In this document: piece by piece, positions 15,809-25,492 of the stretch
How positions within the stretch are numbered: position 1 is the first letter of the stretch
Layout: every line of letters begins with the position of its first letter
Assembly (NCBI RefSeq): GCF_014651895.1
Contig: NZ_BMXT01000002.1
Span: 806,001 to 870,000 of the forward strand
Direction of reading: 5' to 3'
DNA length: 64,000 nucleotides
Source of the DNA: Rhodanobacter panaciterrae
Lineage (GTDB): Bacteria; Pseudomonadota; Gammaproteobacteria; Xanthomonadales; Rhodanobacteraceae
Translations under genes and position numbers: made by a program
The notes under the pieces: model-generated
What the model was told of the DNA's origin: nothing
The model's database searches: none
Seen by the model: the letters and a program-made list of their open reading frames with translations, nothing else

Positions 15809-17316
15809 ATCCGCGCACGGCGGTGCTGACGCTGTGGTTCGCCACAGCGAGGCTGACCCGCTGGATGATCGGGATGTTCTACGTGCTGATGATCGGGCTG
15901 GCGATCATCGTGAGTCACGACCTGCCTGCTGCCGAGCAAGTGTTCCCGATCGCGCTGATGCTCGGCCTCGCCACTGGCTTCTGGTGGGTACTGTTCGCAT
16001 CGAAAGCACTGTCGCTGGCGATTGACGCACGACAATTGCGGCTGCCCGGCATCCAGCGTGGAATCGTCGCTGGCTTGCTGCTGCTGGCATTGATGACCAT
16101 CGCGCTGCCAGCCATCGTCTTGGGTCTGTGTGGCGGCGATGCCGGCATTCTGATGGTTCTGCTTGCACTGGCCGCCTCGGCAGGCTCCGCGTACATGCTG
16201 CTGCCGCGCTCGCTCGCCATCGTGGCTTGCATTTCACCAACCTTGCTTCATTCGTTCTGGCGTCAACTGCACTTGCCTGGATTGCACGACCCCCATTTCA
16301 CCAGCGCGGCGTGGTTGGTCGTGTTGGTGTTGCTGGTGGTCTTGAGTCGCTGCTGGCGCGAGCAGTTGCGCCTGGAGAATCCATACCGTCGCGGTTTCAA
16401 CATGCCGTTGGCACTGCATGTCCAATATGGCCGCATGAGCGCTCAGCGGAACCTCCATGCTGGCGTTGCTGATCATGCCGCGCAAGGGCGACCGTGGCCT
16501 ATCCCGTGGCGCCCGGACTGGCTATGGCTGCAGCCGCAACCTGGCATGCGCCGACTCGGCCCCGATCATCCGGTCAACAGTCTGCGGATGATGCTCGGCG
16601 GCTTGTTTACACCGCTTTCCGCGATCGGCTGGCTGCAGGCGCTGTCCCGCTTGCTGATCATAAGCGCGTGCGTGGTACTCGGAGCCCTCGTGCTGCATTA
16701 CGACGGCCACCGCCGTTATCCGACTCATCCGTCGCACGATGCCGCGACGATGTACGTCGATTGGTTCGGCGCAATCGGTGGCATGATGATTACGTTGGTG
16801 GCAACTACCCTGCTGCGCCAGCGATGGATGCGCATGAATGCGGAGTTGCCGCTGCTGGCCTTGCTGCCGAACCTCAACGGCAGCCGCAATTTGCGCCATA
16901 GCTTGCTGCTGGCTACCTTGCTGCCGCCGTTGTTTTGCCAGGCCGTATTGCTGCTGTTGATGCTGGTCGCGGCGCTCGCCCTGCACTACAGCGGCACCAG
17001 CATGCTGTTGATCGTGATGGCGCAGTGCCTCGTTTCCGGTGTACTCATCGCCTCTACCTTGTGCCTCCTCAGCGGCCACCCGCAGGCGGTGCGGGGTGTG
17101 CAGGTGCTGCTGGTACTGCTCGTGTTGGCCCTCAGCGTCCCTCCCCTTTTGCCGCCAGTACTGCTCGGCATGGACAAACATCCATGGGGTGCCGACGCGC
17201 TAGCGCTGCTTCCGCTCGGCCTGCTTTGGCTGTTGCTCGCCAGCATGTTGTGCTGGCTGGGTTATCGCGGTTGGCGTGGATTGTTGCAGCGACCGCATCC
17301 GTTTCTGCCAACGTGA
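15805..17316 (+). CDS. ABC transporter membrane subunit (multi-spanning, uncharacterised family)
   Basis: A 503-residue integral membrane protein with roughly 10-12 hydrophobic segments, starting near residue 10 and ending with a Trp/Leu-rich helix close to the C-terminus. It has no recognised domain beyond its hydrophobic profile. A soluble-looking stretch of about 100 residues (around 185-280) separates two helical bundles. The gene overlaps the ATPase by 4 bp and is the only membrane gene in the unit, so it is inferred to be the permease. Base composition is somewhat less GC-rich than its neighbours. Terminated by the hairpin at 17417-17445. Confidence 0.82.
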   Translation: MNPRTAVLTLWFATARLTRWMIGMFYVLMIGLAIIVSHDLPAAEQVFPIALMLGLATGFWWVLFASKALSLAIDARQLRLPGIQRGIVAGLLLLALMTIALPAIVLGLCGGDAGILMVLLALAASAGSAYMLLPRSLAIVACISPTLLHSFWRQLHLPGLHDPHFTSAAWLVVLVLLVVLSRCWREQLRLENPYRRGFNMPLALHVQYGRMSAQRNLHAGVADHAAQGRPWPIPWRPDWLWLQPQPGMRRLGPDHPVNSLRMMLGGLFTPLSAIGWLQALSRLLIISACVVLGALVLHYDGHRRYPTHPSHDAATMYVDWFGAIGGMMITLVATTLLRQRWMRMNAELPLLALLPNLNGSRNLRHSLLLATLLPPLFCQAVLLLLMLVAALALHYSGTSMLLIVMAQCLVSGVLIASTLCLLSGHPQAVRGVQVLLVLLVLALSVPPLLPPVLLGMDKHPWGADALALLPLGLLWLLLASMLCWLGYRGWRGLLQRPHPFLPT

Positions 17317-17416
17317 TCGTGCGGCAATGCTGCGCCCGCGAACTCATGGAAAGGTTACGCGCTTTCTCCGCGCGCTATTCGGAAAAGCCGAAGCAAGAGC
17401 TTCCCCCTCACCCTAA

Positions 17417-17445
17417 CCCTCTCCCCGGTAAAACCGGGGAGAGGG
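17417..17445. terminator. Repeat-type hairpin between convergent genes
   Basis: A 13 bp perfect stem (CCCTCTCCCCGGT at 17417-17429 and its complement at 17433-17445) with a 3 nt loop, preceded by CCCTCACCCTAA. It sits between the convergent ABC operon and radical SAM gene, where it could end transcription from both sides, though it lacks a U tract. The sequence belongs to a C-rich repeat type common in proteobacterial intergenic regions and is related to the copies at 2583, 11183 and 57499. Confidence 0.6.
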
Positions 17446-17471
17446 AATAGAAGCGGCGGCAACGCCGGACT

Positions 17472-18590
17472 TCAGAACAGCTCGCCTTGCGGCGTCAGCT
17501 TGCGTGGCGGCACGAAACGCGAGGTATCGAGCGTGAGTTCGCGCGCGCGACCGAAGCCGTGTTTGCGGCAGGCGATTTCGAAGCGGCGACGCAGCAGCTC
17601 GGCGAAGACACCCTGCCCGCGCATGCGGGTCGCGAAGTTGCTGTCGTAGTCGCGGCCGCCGTTCATCTGCTGCACCAGGCTCATCACGTGTTCGGCGCGC
17701 TGCGGTGCGTGTAGGGCGAGCCATTCGCGGAACAGCTGCTTCAGTTCGTACGGCAGGCGCAGCGTGGTGTATCCGGCGCAGCGCGCGCCGGCGTCGGCGG
17801 CTTGCGCCATGACCGCCTCCATGTACCTGTCGTTGAGTGCCGGAATGATCGGCGCCACCAGCACGCCGACCGGCACGCCGGCCTCGGCCAGCGCGCGGAT
17901 CGCCTTGATCCGCCGGTGCGGCGCGCTGGCGCGCGGTTCGAGTTTCGCGGCCAGATGGTTGTCTAGCGAGTTGACCGAGACGAACACCTGCACTAATTGC
18001 TCGCGCGCCATCGGCACCAGGATATCGAGATCGCGTTCGACCAGCGCGTTCTTGGTGACGATCGTGCATGGGTGATGGCATTCGGCGAGCAGTTCCAATG
18101 CGGCACGGGTCAGTCGCCACTGCTTCTCGATCGGCTGATACGGATCGGTATTGCTGCCGATATTGATCGGACTGATCACGTAACCTGGCTTGGCCAGCTC
18201 GGCGCGCAGCACCTCGGCGAAATTGCCCTTGGCGCGCAGCTTGGTTTCGAAATCGAGGCCGGGCGACAGGTTGAGATAGCTGTGCGATGGCCGCGCGAAA
18301 CAATAGATGCAGCCGTGCTCACAGCCGCGGTATGGGTTGATCGCCTGGCTGAAGGCGATATCCGGCGAGTCGTTGCGGCTGATCACGCTGCGTGCGCGCT
18401 CCTCGGTGACCTCGGTGCGCGGACGTGGTGCATCCTCGTCCAGCAATGCACTCTGCCAGCCGTCGTCCTCGACCTGATGGCGGATGCTTTCGAAACGACC
18501 CTCGGGGTTGGAGGCGGCACCACGGCCCTTGATCATCCGGCCCGGCGCGGGCTGATCATTCGAGGGTGGCGGTGACAGCGAATCGTCCAT
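17472..18590 (-). CDS. PA0069-family radical SAM protein (spore photoproduct lyase-like)
   Basis: A 372-residue protein. The iron-sulfur cluster motif CxxxCxxC is GCEHGCIYCFAR with C90, C94 and C97. Flanking segments (SQAINPYRGC upstream, YLNLSPGLDFETKL downstream) are characteristic of the Rv2578c/PA0069 radical SAM group, which is related to spore photoproduct lyase but has no established reaction. The N-terminal 60 residues are polar and disordered-looking, with NPEGRFES typical of this group. It is transcribed alone and divergently from a small membrane gene 147 bp away. Confidence 0.9.
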   Translation of the reverse strand: MDDSLSPPPSNDQPAPGRMIKGRGAASNPEGRFESIRHQVEDDGWQSALLDEDAPRPRTEVTEERARSVISRNDSPDIAFSQAINPYRGCEHGCIYCFARPSHSYLNLSPGLDFETKLRAKGNFAEVLRAELAKPGYVISPINIGSNTDPYQPIEKQWRLTRAALELLAECHHPCTIVTKNALVERDLDILVPMAREQLVQVFVSVNSLDNHLAAKLEPRASAPHRRIKAIRALAEAGVPVGVLVAPIIPALNDRYMEAVMAQAADAGARCAGYTTLRLPYELKQLFREWLALHAPQRAEHVMSLVQQMNGGRDYDSNFATRMRGQGVFAELLRRRFEIACRKHGFGRARELTLDTSRFVPPRKLTPQGELF

Positions 18591-18737
18591 CGGTACAGTT
18601 TGCCGCGGCGATGTCTCAGCCCTCGCGACATCCGTTCAGCGGCGTGATCCGGCTCGTGTCAGGCAGATTCCGGCGGCGTTATGATGCGTGCATCCGGCCG
18701 CCGCAGGCGGCGTGTTTCCGTGCATTCGAGGGCCGCC

Positions 18738-18983
18738 ATGCGCTGGTTGCTGTTCGTTCTCACCGTGTTTGCCTTCGTGCTGTGCTTCACCCGCCACAGT
18801 GCCGGCGCCTGGGGTTTCTGGCTGCTGGTAGGGGTGATTGGCATCATCGCCACCACGCTGGCGTTTGCGCAGGCGCGCATCGCCGGCAATTCGCGCGGCG
18901 ACAGCCTGTCTGCGTACGACCTGAAGCGGCTGCGCGAGGGCAACGACCCGCTCAATCACGACCGCTCCACATTCGAACACTGA
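18738..18983 (+). CDS. Small two-helix membrane protein
   Basis: An 81-residue protein of unknown function. Two hydrophobic segments (about residues 2-17 and 23-45) are followed by a polar tail containing LSAYDLKRLREG. The ATG at 18738 is preceded by GAGGG and gives a membrane-ready N-terminus MRWLLFVLTVFAFVLCF; an earlier in-frame start at 18681 would add a charged extension with no support. It precedes the GlsB/YeaQ-like gene by 67 bp on the same strand and may share its transcript. Confidence 0.75.
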   Translation: MRWLLFVLTVFAFVLCFTRHSAGAWGFWLLVGVIGIIATTLAFAQARIAGNSRGDSLSAYDLKRLREGNDPLNHDRSTFEH

Positions 18984-19050
18984 CTCTTGGCAGGAAGCGA
19001 CTACGGCATTCGGGGTCGCTGCAAACCACCCGCCTACCCAGGAGTTCACA

Positions 19051-19311
19051 ATGACTGCATCCGGCCTGATCGTCTTTCTGCTCATCGGCGCGATCGCCGG
19101 CTGGCTCGCTGGCCTGATCGTGCGCGGTTTCGGCTTCGGCCTGCTTGGCAATATCGTGGTCGGCATCGTCGGTGCGTTTCTCGCCGGCTGGTTGCTGCCG
19201 ATGCTCGGCATCGGCTTCAGCCTGGGCAGCCCGATCGTCACCAGCATCGTCTACGCGATGATCGGCGCGATCGTTCTGCTGGTACTCATCGGTCTGATCA
19301 AGCGCGCCTGA
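19051..19311 (+). CDS. GlsB/YeaQ/YmgE family stress-response membrane protein
   Basis: An 86-residue, very hydrophobic inner-membrane protein of the transglycosylase-associated family. It has three glycine-rich helices, with motifs GAIAGWLAGLIVRGFGFGLL and NIVVGIVGAFLAGWL that match the family pattern. Members are induced by stress in several bacteria, but their molecular role is not known. Preceded by GGAG-type ribosome binding sequence (CAGGAGTTCACA) and followed by a strong terminator. Confidence 0.92.
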   Translation: MTASGLIVFLLIGAIAGWLAGLIVRGFGFGLLGNIVVGIVGAFLAGWLLPMLGIGFSLGSPIVTSIVYAMIGAIVLLVLIGLIKRA

Positions 19312-19327
19312 TCGAATCGCCAGACAG

Positions 19328-19359
19328 AAAAACGCAGCGGCTCGCACCGCTGCGTTTTT
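19328..19359. terminator. Bidirectional intrinsic terminator
   Basis: A 13 bp inverted repeat, AAAAACGCAGCGG (19328-19340) and CCGCTGCGTTTTT (19347-19359), with a 6 nt loop. The A and T tracts make it an intrinsic terminator on both strands. It serves the GlsB-like gene from the left and the MHS transporter from the right, which stops at 19379. Confidence 0.93.
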
Positions 19360-19378
19360 TGTGGCCATCGGAAAACGG

Positions 19379-21034
19379 TCACGCGGTGATGTCGACGTCC
19401 TTGGTCTCATGCACGAACAGCAGGCCAATCACGAACGTCATCAGCGCGATCACCACCGGATACCACAGGCCGGAATAGATGTTGCCGGTGAGCGCCACGA
19501 TGCCGAATGACACCGAGGGCAGGAAGCCGCCGAACCAGCCGTTGCCGATGTGGTACGGCAGGCTCATCGAGGTGTAACGGATCTTGGTCGGGAACATCTC
19601 GACCAACCACGCCGCGATCGGGCCGTAGACCATCGTCACGTACAGCACCAGCAGGAACAGCAGGAAGATCAGCATCGGATAGTTGCTACGCGCGGGATCG
19701 GCCTTGGCTGGATAGCCGGCCTGATCCAGCGCATTGTTCAGGCTTGCGCCGAAGGTTTTGCTCTGCGCGGCGAAATCTGGCTTCGCCAAAGCCGCACCCT
19801 CAAACGCATCGACACTGGTGTTGCCCACCATCACCCTGGCCACCGAGCCGGCAGCGACCGCCTGGTTGTCATACGGCACACCACGCTTGGCCAGCGTGCT
19901 CTTGGCGATGTCGCACGAACTGGTGAAGGTCGACGTGCCAGTGAGGTTGATCTGCAGATGGCAGTTGGCCGGATCGGCCAGCACGGTGACCGGCGCGCCG
20001 CTGCGTGCCGCCTCGATGCCCGGATTGCCGTAGTGGGTGATGCCCTTGAAGATCGGGAAGTAGGTCAGCGCGGCGAGCAAGCAACCGGCCAGCACCACCG
20101 GCTTGCGGCCGATCTTGTCCGACAACCAACCGAACACCACGAAGAACGGCGTGCCGATCAACAGCGCCGCAGCGATCAGCAGCTGGGTGGTGGTGGCGTC
20201 GATCTTCAACGTACTGCCGAGGAAGTACATCGCGTAGAACTGGCCGCAGTACCACACCACGGCCTGGCCGGCGGTGGCGCCGAACAGCGCCAGCAGCACC
20301 AGCTTGAGATTGCCCCAGCGTGCGAACGATTCGGTCAGCGGTGCCTTGGAGGTCTTGCCCTCGTCCTTCATCTGCTGGAACACCGGCGACTCGGCCAACT
20401 GCAGGCGGATATACACCGACACCGCCAGCAACAGCGACGACAGCAGGAACGGCAGCCGCCAACCCCAGTCGTCGAACTTGTCGCCGAGCAGCAACTTGCA
20501 ACCGAGGATCACCAGTAGCGACAGGAACAGGCCGAACGTGGCGGTGATCTGGATGAAGCTGGTGTACAGGCCGCGCTTGCCCTTGGGCGCATGCTCGGCC
20601 ACGTAGGTGGCTGCGCCGCCGTATTCACCGCCCAGTGCCAGACCCTGCAGCATGCGCAACGCGATCAGGATCACCGGTGCAGCCACGCCGATCGAACCGT
20701 AGCTGGGCAGCAGGCCGACGAAGAAGGTCGACAGGCCCATGATCACGATGGTGATCAGGAAGGTGTACTTGCGTCCAACCAGATCGCCGACCCGACCGAA
20801 CACCAACGCACCGAACGGACGCACCGCGAAGCCGGCGGCGAACGCCAGCAGCGCGAACACCAGCTGGCTGGCCTCGTTCAATCCCGAGAAGAACTGCTTG
20901 CCGATGATCACGGCCAGCGAGCCGTACAGGTAGAAGTCGTACCACTCGAATACGGTGCCGAGGCTGGACGCCAGGATTACGCGTTTGTGGCTCACGTCGA
21001 GCGCTGGGCGCCCGTCGATCGCGGTGGTGGCCAT
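19379..21034 (-). CDS. MFS transporter, metabolite:H+ symporter (MHS) family
   Basis: A 551-residue inner-membrane permease related to alpha-ketoglutarate/proline-type MHS symporters. The first helix motif FEWYDFYLYGSLAVIIGKQF, the loop GRVGDLVGRKYTFL and the helix 4-5 region RMLQGLALGGEYGGAATYVAE are diagnostic. A periplasmic insertion of about 115 residues (roughly 333-450), carrying two cysteines, separates helices 9 and 10, which most MFS members lack. The ATG at 21034 follows GGGAGGGG; an earlier in-frame start at 21073 is less likely. A carboxylate substrate is inferred from the adjacent DcaP-like porin and acs-crbRS genes. Confidence 0.92.
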   Translation of the reverse strand: MATTAIDGRPALDVSHKRVILASSLGTVFEWYDFYLYGSLAVIIGKQFFSGLNEASQLVFALLAFAAGFAVRPFGALVFGRVGDLVGRKYTFLITIVIMGLSTFFVGLLPSYGSIGVAAPVILIALRMLQGLALGGEYGGAATYVAEHAPKGKRGLYTSFIQITATFGLFLSLLVILGCKLLLGDKFDDWGWRLPFLLSSLLLAVSVYIRLQLAESPVFQQMKDEGKTSKAPLTESFARWGNLKLVLLALFGATAGQAVVWYCGQFYAMYFLGSTLKIDATTTQLLIAAALLIGTPFFVVFGWLSDKIGRKPVVLAGCLLAALTYFPIFKGITHYGNPGIEAARSGAPVTVLADPANCHLQINLTGTSTFTSSCDIAKSTLAKRGVPYDNQAVAAGSVARVMVGNTSVDAFEGAALAKPDFAAQSKTFGASLNNALDQAGYPAKADPARSNYPMLIFLLFLLVLYVTMVYGPIAAWLVEMFPTKIRYTSMSLPYHIGNGWFGGFLPSVSFGIVALTGNIYSGLWYPVVIALMTFVIGLLFVHETKDVDITA

Positions 21035-21154
21035 GTTGTTTCCCCTCCCAAGAGTGTGAGATGCCCTCTCCACGATCGCGAAGAGAAGTTGGAAGCTGCG
21101 GCCCGCCCCTCACACCGGACCGCAACTCGTCATCGGTTGCGTGATGCCGCCGCG

Positions 21155-22543
21155 TCAGAAGTGATACAGCGCGTTGAGGCTGATCTGGTTGCCCGTGGTG
21201 GTCTTGCGATTCACGCCGTTACTGGTGGAGTCGAGCTTGTCGTGCATCCATTCGGCGCTGAGGTCGTAGGAGCCGGCGGTGTACTGCAGGCTCAACGCGG
21301 CTTGGCGATTGCGCAGCAGCCCGGTCGCGCCATTGCCCATCCAGCGGATGACGTCATCCGCATTCGGCTTGCTGTACGCGTAGAACGCGTAGAGGCTCCA
21401 GTTCGGCGTGAAGCTGTAGCCGGCCTGCACGAAGCCGCCGGTTTCCTTGATGTCGCCGAACTGCGACATCGCGCCAAAGATTTCGCCGAGGCCGTTACCG
21501 GTATAGGCCAGTCCCTTGAACGTCCACGGACCGGGTTTCCACTGGCCGCCAACTTCGTAGCCGGTGCTCTTCACGCTGGACTGGATCGGCGTCGGCGCGG
21601 TGCCGCCCACGCCGCGCAGGTCGACCTTGCTGTAATGCGCCGCGAAGTACGCCAGCCAGTTCTTGTCCTGCACATGCAGACGCGCCTCGATCTGCGGGCG
21701 GAACCCGGCGTTGCCGGCGGTCTTGTAGTTGGTGTTGTTCACCGCGCCGTCCGGGCCGTTCCACGAGCCCTCGAACGCACCCACATCCAGCCGCCACTGG
21801 ACGCCGGTGCTGCCGTGATTGAGATCCTGCATCACCACCACGCCAGGGAAGCGCCAGCCGATCATGCCGGATCCGAAGCCCAGCGGAAACGCGATGTGCG
21901 CCAGCGAGGCGGGCGTGTTGTCGATCGGGAACATGAAGTCCCACTGCTGGCCGATGCGCACGGTGGTGCCGGATTCGGCATTGGTCAGATCCATATAAGC
22001 CTGGCGCAGTCGCGGTGTCGGCTGCTGCTGGCTGTACGCGCCGACGCCATTGAAGCCGCCGAAGAAGTCCATCTCGATGCGACCGCCGCCGCTCCAGTTG
22101 CCGGCAAACTGGGCGCCCTTGAAGTCGAGCCAGAAGCGCGTGTTGCGCACATCGACACCGCTGAGCGAGCCGGTCGAGCCGGGCACCGGGAACAGCGCGT
22201 TCTGGCCGTTGCCATAGGTGAAGCTCTTGTTCTGGCTGAACGCGCTGGCGCTGATGAAGCCATGCAAGGCCACCGACACACCGGGCGCGCTGCTGAATAC
22301 CGGTGTCGCCGGCGCAGGTGCGGCAGCCACGTTCTGCGTGGTTGCCGGCGGCGGTGCGGGCGCCGTCTTCTGCGCCTGGATCATCGCCTTCAGTTCGTTC
22401 AATTGCTGCTCCAGCTGCGCCACGCGTTGCTCGAGTTGCTGCTCGCGTGTGTCGCTCTGTGCATGCGCCGCCAGTGGCAGCATCAGCGCGCAGGCCATGC
22501 TGAGGGCGAGCGCCTTGTAACGGTTTGAATATCGCGTCGTCAT
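21155..22543 (-). CDS. DcaP-like outer-membrane porin
   Basis: A 462-residue protein with a signal peptide (cleavage after AHA near residue 28) followed by a coiled-coil stretch (about 33-60, [20 protein letters not shown]) and a Pro/Ala linker. The rest is an alternating beta-barrel ending in the aromatic C-terminal motif ALYHF typical of outer-membrane proteins. The N-terminal coiled coil plus the barrel start [12 protein letters not shown] match trimeric DcaP-type porins, which import dicarboxylates in Acinetobacter. GGGGAG precedes the ATG. It lies directly upstream of the MHS transporter on the same strand, so the pair could move a substrate across both membranes. Confidence 0.9.
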   Translation of the reverse strand: MTTRYSNRYKALALSMACALMLPLAAHAQSDTREQQLEQRVAQLEQQLNELKAMIQAQKTAPAPPPATTQNVAAAPAPATPVFSSAPGVSVALHGFISASAFSQNKSFTYGNGQNALFPVPGSTGSLSGVDVRNTRFWLDFKGAQFAGNWSGGGRIEMDFFGGFNGVGAYSQQQPTPRLRQAYMDLTNAESGTTVRIGQQWDFMFPIDNTPASLAHIAFPLGFGSGMIGWRFPGVVVMQDLNHGSTGVQWRLDVGAFEGSWNGPDGAVNNTNYKTAGNAGFRPQIEARLHVQDKNWLAYFAAHYSKVDLRGVGGTAPTPIQSSVKSTGYEVGGQWKPGPWTFKGLAYTGNGLGEIFGAMSQFGDIKETGGFVQAGYSFTPNWSLYAFYAYSKPNADDVIRWMGNGATGLLRNRQAALSLQYTAGSYDLSAEWMHDKLDSTSNGVNRKTTTGNQISLNALYHF

Positions 22544-22610
22544 GCGTGCGTCTCCCCAGGGTCAATGACGGGCCGAGCATGGCCATGCTGCGGCGCGCGC
22601 GACTATTCGT

Positions 22611-22633
22611 CTTTGGTCGAAGTTCGACCAAAG
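22611..22633. promoter_or_regulatory. Perfect 11 bp dyad between porin and acs: candidate activator site
   Basis: Arms CTTTGGTCGAA and TTCGACCAAAG are separated by a single G at 22622. A candidate acs -10 box, TAAACT, lies at 22674-22679, so the dyad centre would be about 64 bp upstream of the acs start point, a normal distance for a class I activator. LuxR-type response regulators bind inverted repeats, and the CrbR-like regulator is encoded right after acs; that it binds here is inference. The site could also serve the divergent porin gene. Confidence 0.6.
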
Positions 22634-22761
22634 TCGATGCCGACCTGCACCGCTACCGTCGTGGCGATCGGGCTAAACTCGAAACCCGCGTACCGCCGGG
22701 CGCTGCCCGCCGCGGTTGCCCTGTCGCCACCTTCGATGCCGAGTCCAGCAGGAGCCCATCC

Positions 22762-24702
<1,941 letters not shown>

Positions 24703-24713
24703 GGAAACCTGCA

Positions 24714-24780
24714 GGAGCGCACTCGTGCGCGATGCTCTCTGTCCGCACCCGTGTGGAAGCATCGCGCACAAGTGCGTTCC
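24714..24780. repeat. REP-like inverted repeat between acs and crbR
   Basis: Two 22 bp arms, 24714-24735 (starting GGAGCGCACTCGTGCGC) and 24759-24780, are complementary with two mismatches that would be G-U pairs in RNA; the loop is 23 nt. The core GGAGCGCACxxGTGCGCGA resembles REP elements widespread in Pseudomonas and Xanthomonadales genomes. It fills most of the 97 bp gap between acs and the response regulator and could act as a partial transcription block or RNA stabiliser. Confidence 0.75.
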
Positions 24781-24799
24781 CGCGTTTCTGGTGAGCCCC

Positions 24800-25471
24800 A
24801 TGCCCGACATCCTGATCGCCGATGACCATCCGCTGTTCCGCGACGCCCTGCAGCGCGCGGTGCTGGTCGCGGTGCCGCAGGCACGAGTGCACAACGCCGA
24901 CAGCGTGCACGCACTGCTCGGCCTGATCGAGCAGTTCCCCGATGCCGAGCTGCTGTTGCTCGACCTGCACATGCCGGGTGCACGTGGCTATTCCGCGCTG
25001 GCGCATATCCGCGGCCAGTATCCAGGGCTGCCAACCATCGTGGTGTCCGGTCACGAGGAAGCGCAGGTGGCGCGCCGCGCACTGGCGCATGGCGCGTCGG
25101 CGTACATCCCGAAATCCACCGCGAGCGAGGACATCGTGGCGGCAATCCGCGCCGTGCTCGATGGCGATGTCTGGCTGCCGCATCCGCAGCTTGGCGGCGC
25201 CAGCGAACTGAGGCCCGACGAAGCCGCCGCCGCCGCGCAGATCGCCATGCTGACACCGCAGCAGTTCCGCGTAATGACGATGATCGCCGAAGGCCTGCTC
25301 AACAAGCAGATCGCGTGGGAACTCAGCGTCTCCGAGGCCACCGTGAAAGCGCACATGACCGCGATCATGCGCAAGCTCGGCGTCAACAACCGCACCCAGG
25401 TCGCCCTGATCGCCAGCCAGCTGGCGGTGGATCAGGAAAGCATGCCGACACTGCCCGACAGCGACGAGTGA
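24800..25471 (+). CDS. crbR: LuxR/NarL-type response regulator, CrbR-like
   Basis: A 223-residue two-component regulator. The receiver domain (1-120) has the acidic pocket D8-D9, the phospho-acceptor D55 in LLLLDLHMPG and the conserved lysine in YIPKS. The C-terminal LuxR helix-turn-helix (about 155-215) reads LTPQQFRVMTMIAEGLLNKQ then SEATVKAHM. Its position between acs and an SSS-domain hybrid kinase matches CrbR of Vibrio cholerae (ErdR of Pseudomonas), which activates acs. The gene symbol rests on that context. The ATG at 24800 was chosen because the receiver begins at once; earlier in-frame codons run into the upstream repeat. Confidence 0.88.
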   Translation: MPDILIADDHPLFRDALQRAVLVAVPQARVHNADSVHALLGLIEQFPDAELLLLDLHMPGARGYSALAHIRGQYPGLPTIVVSGHEEAQVARRALAHGASAYIPKSTASEDIVAAIRAVLDGDVWLPHPQLGGASELRPDEAAAAAQIAMLTPQQFRVMTMIAEGLLNKQIAWELSVSEATVKAHMTAIMRKLGVNNRTQVALIASQLAVDQESMPTLPDSDE

Positions 25472-25492
25472 TACCGTGGATCGCGCGTTGCG

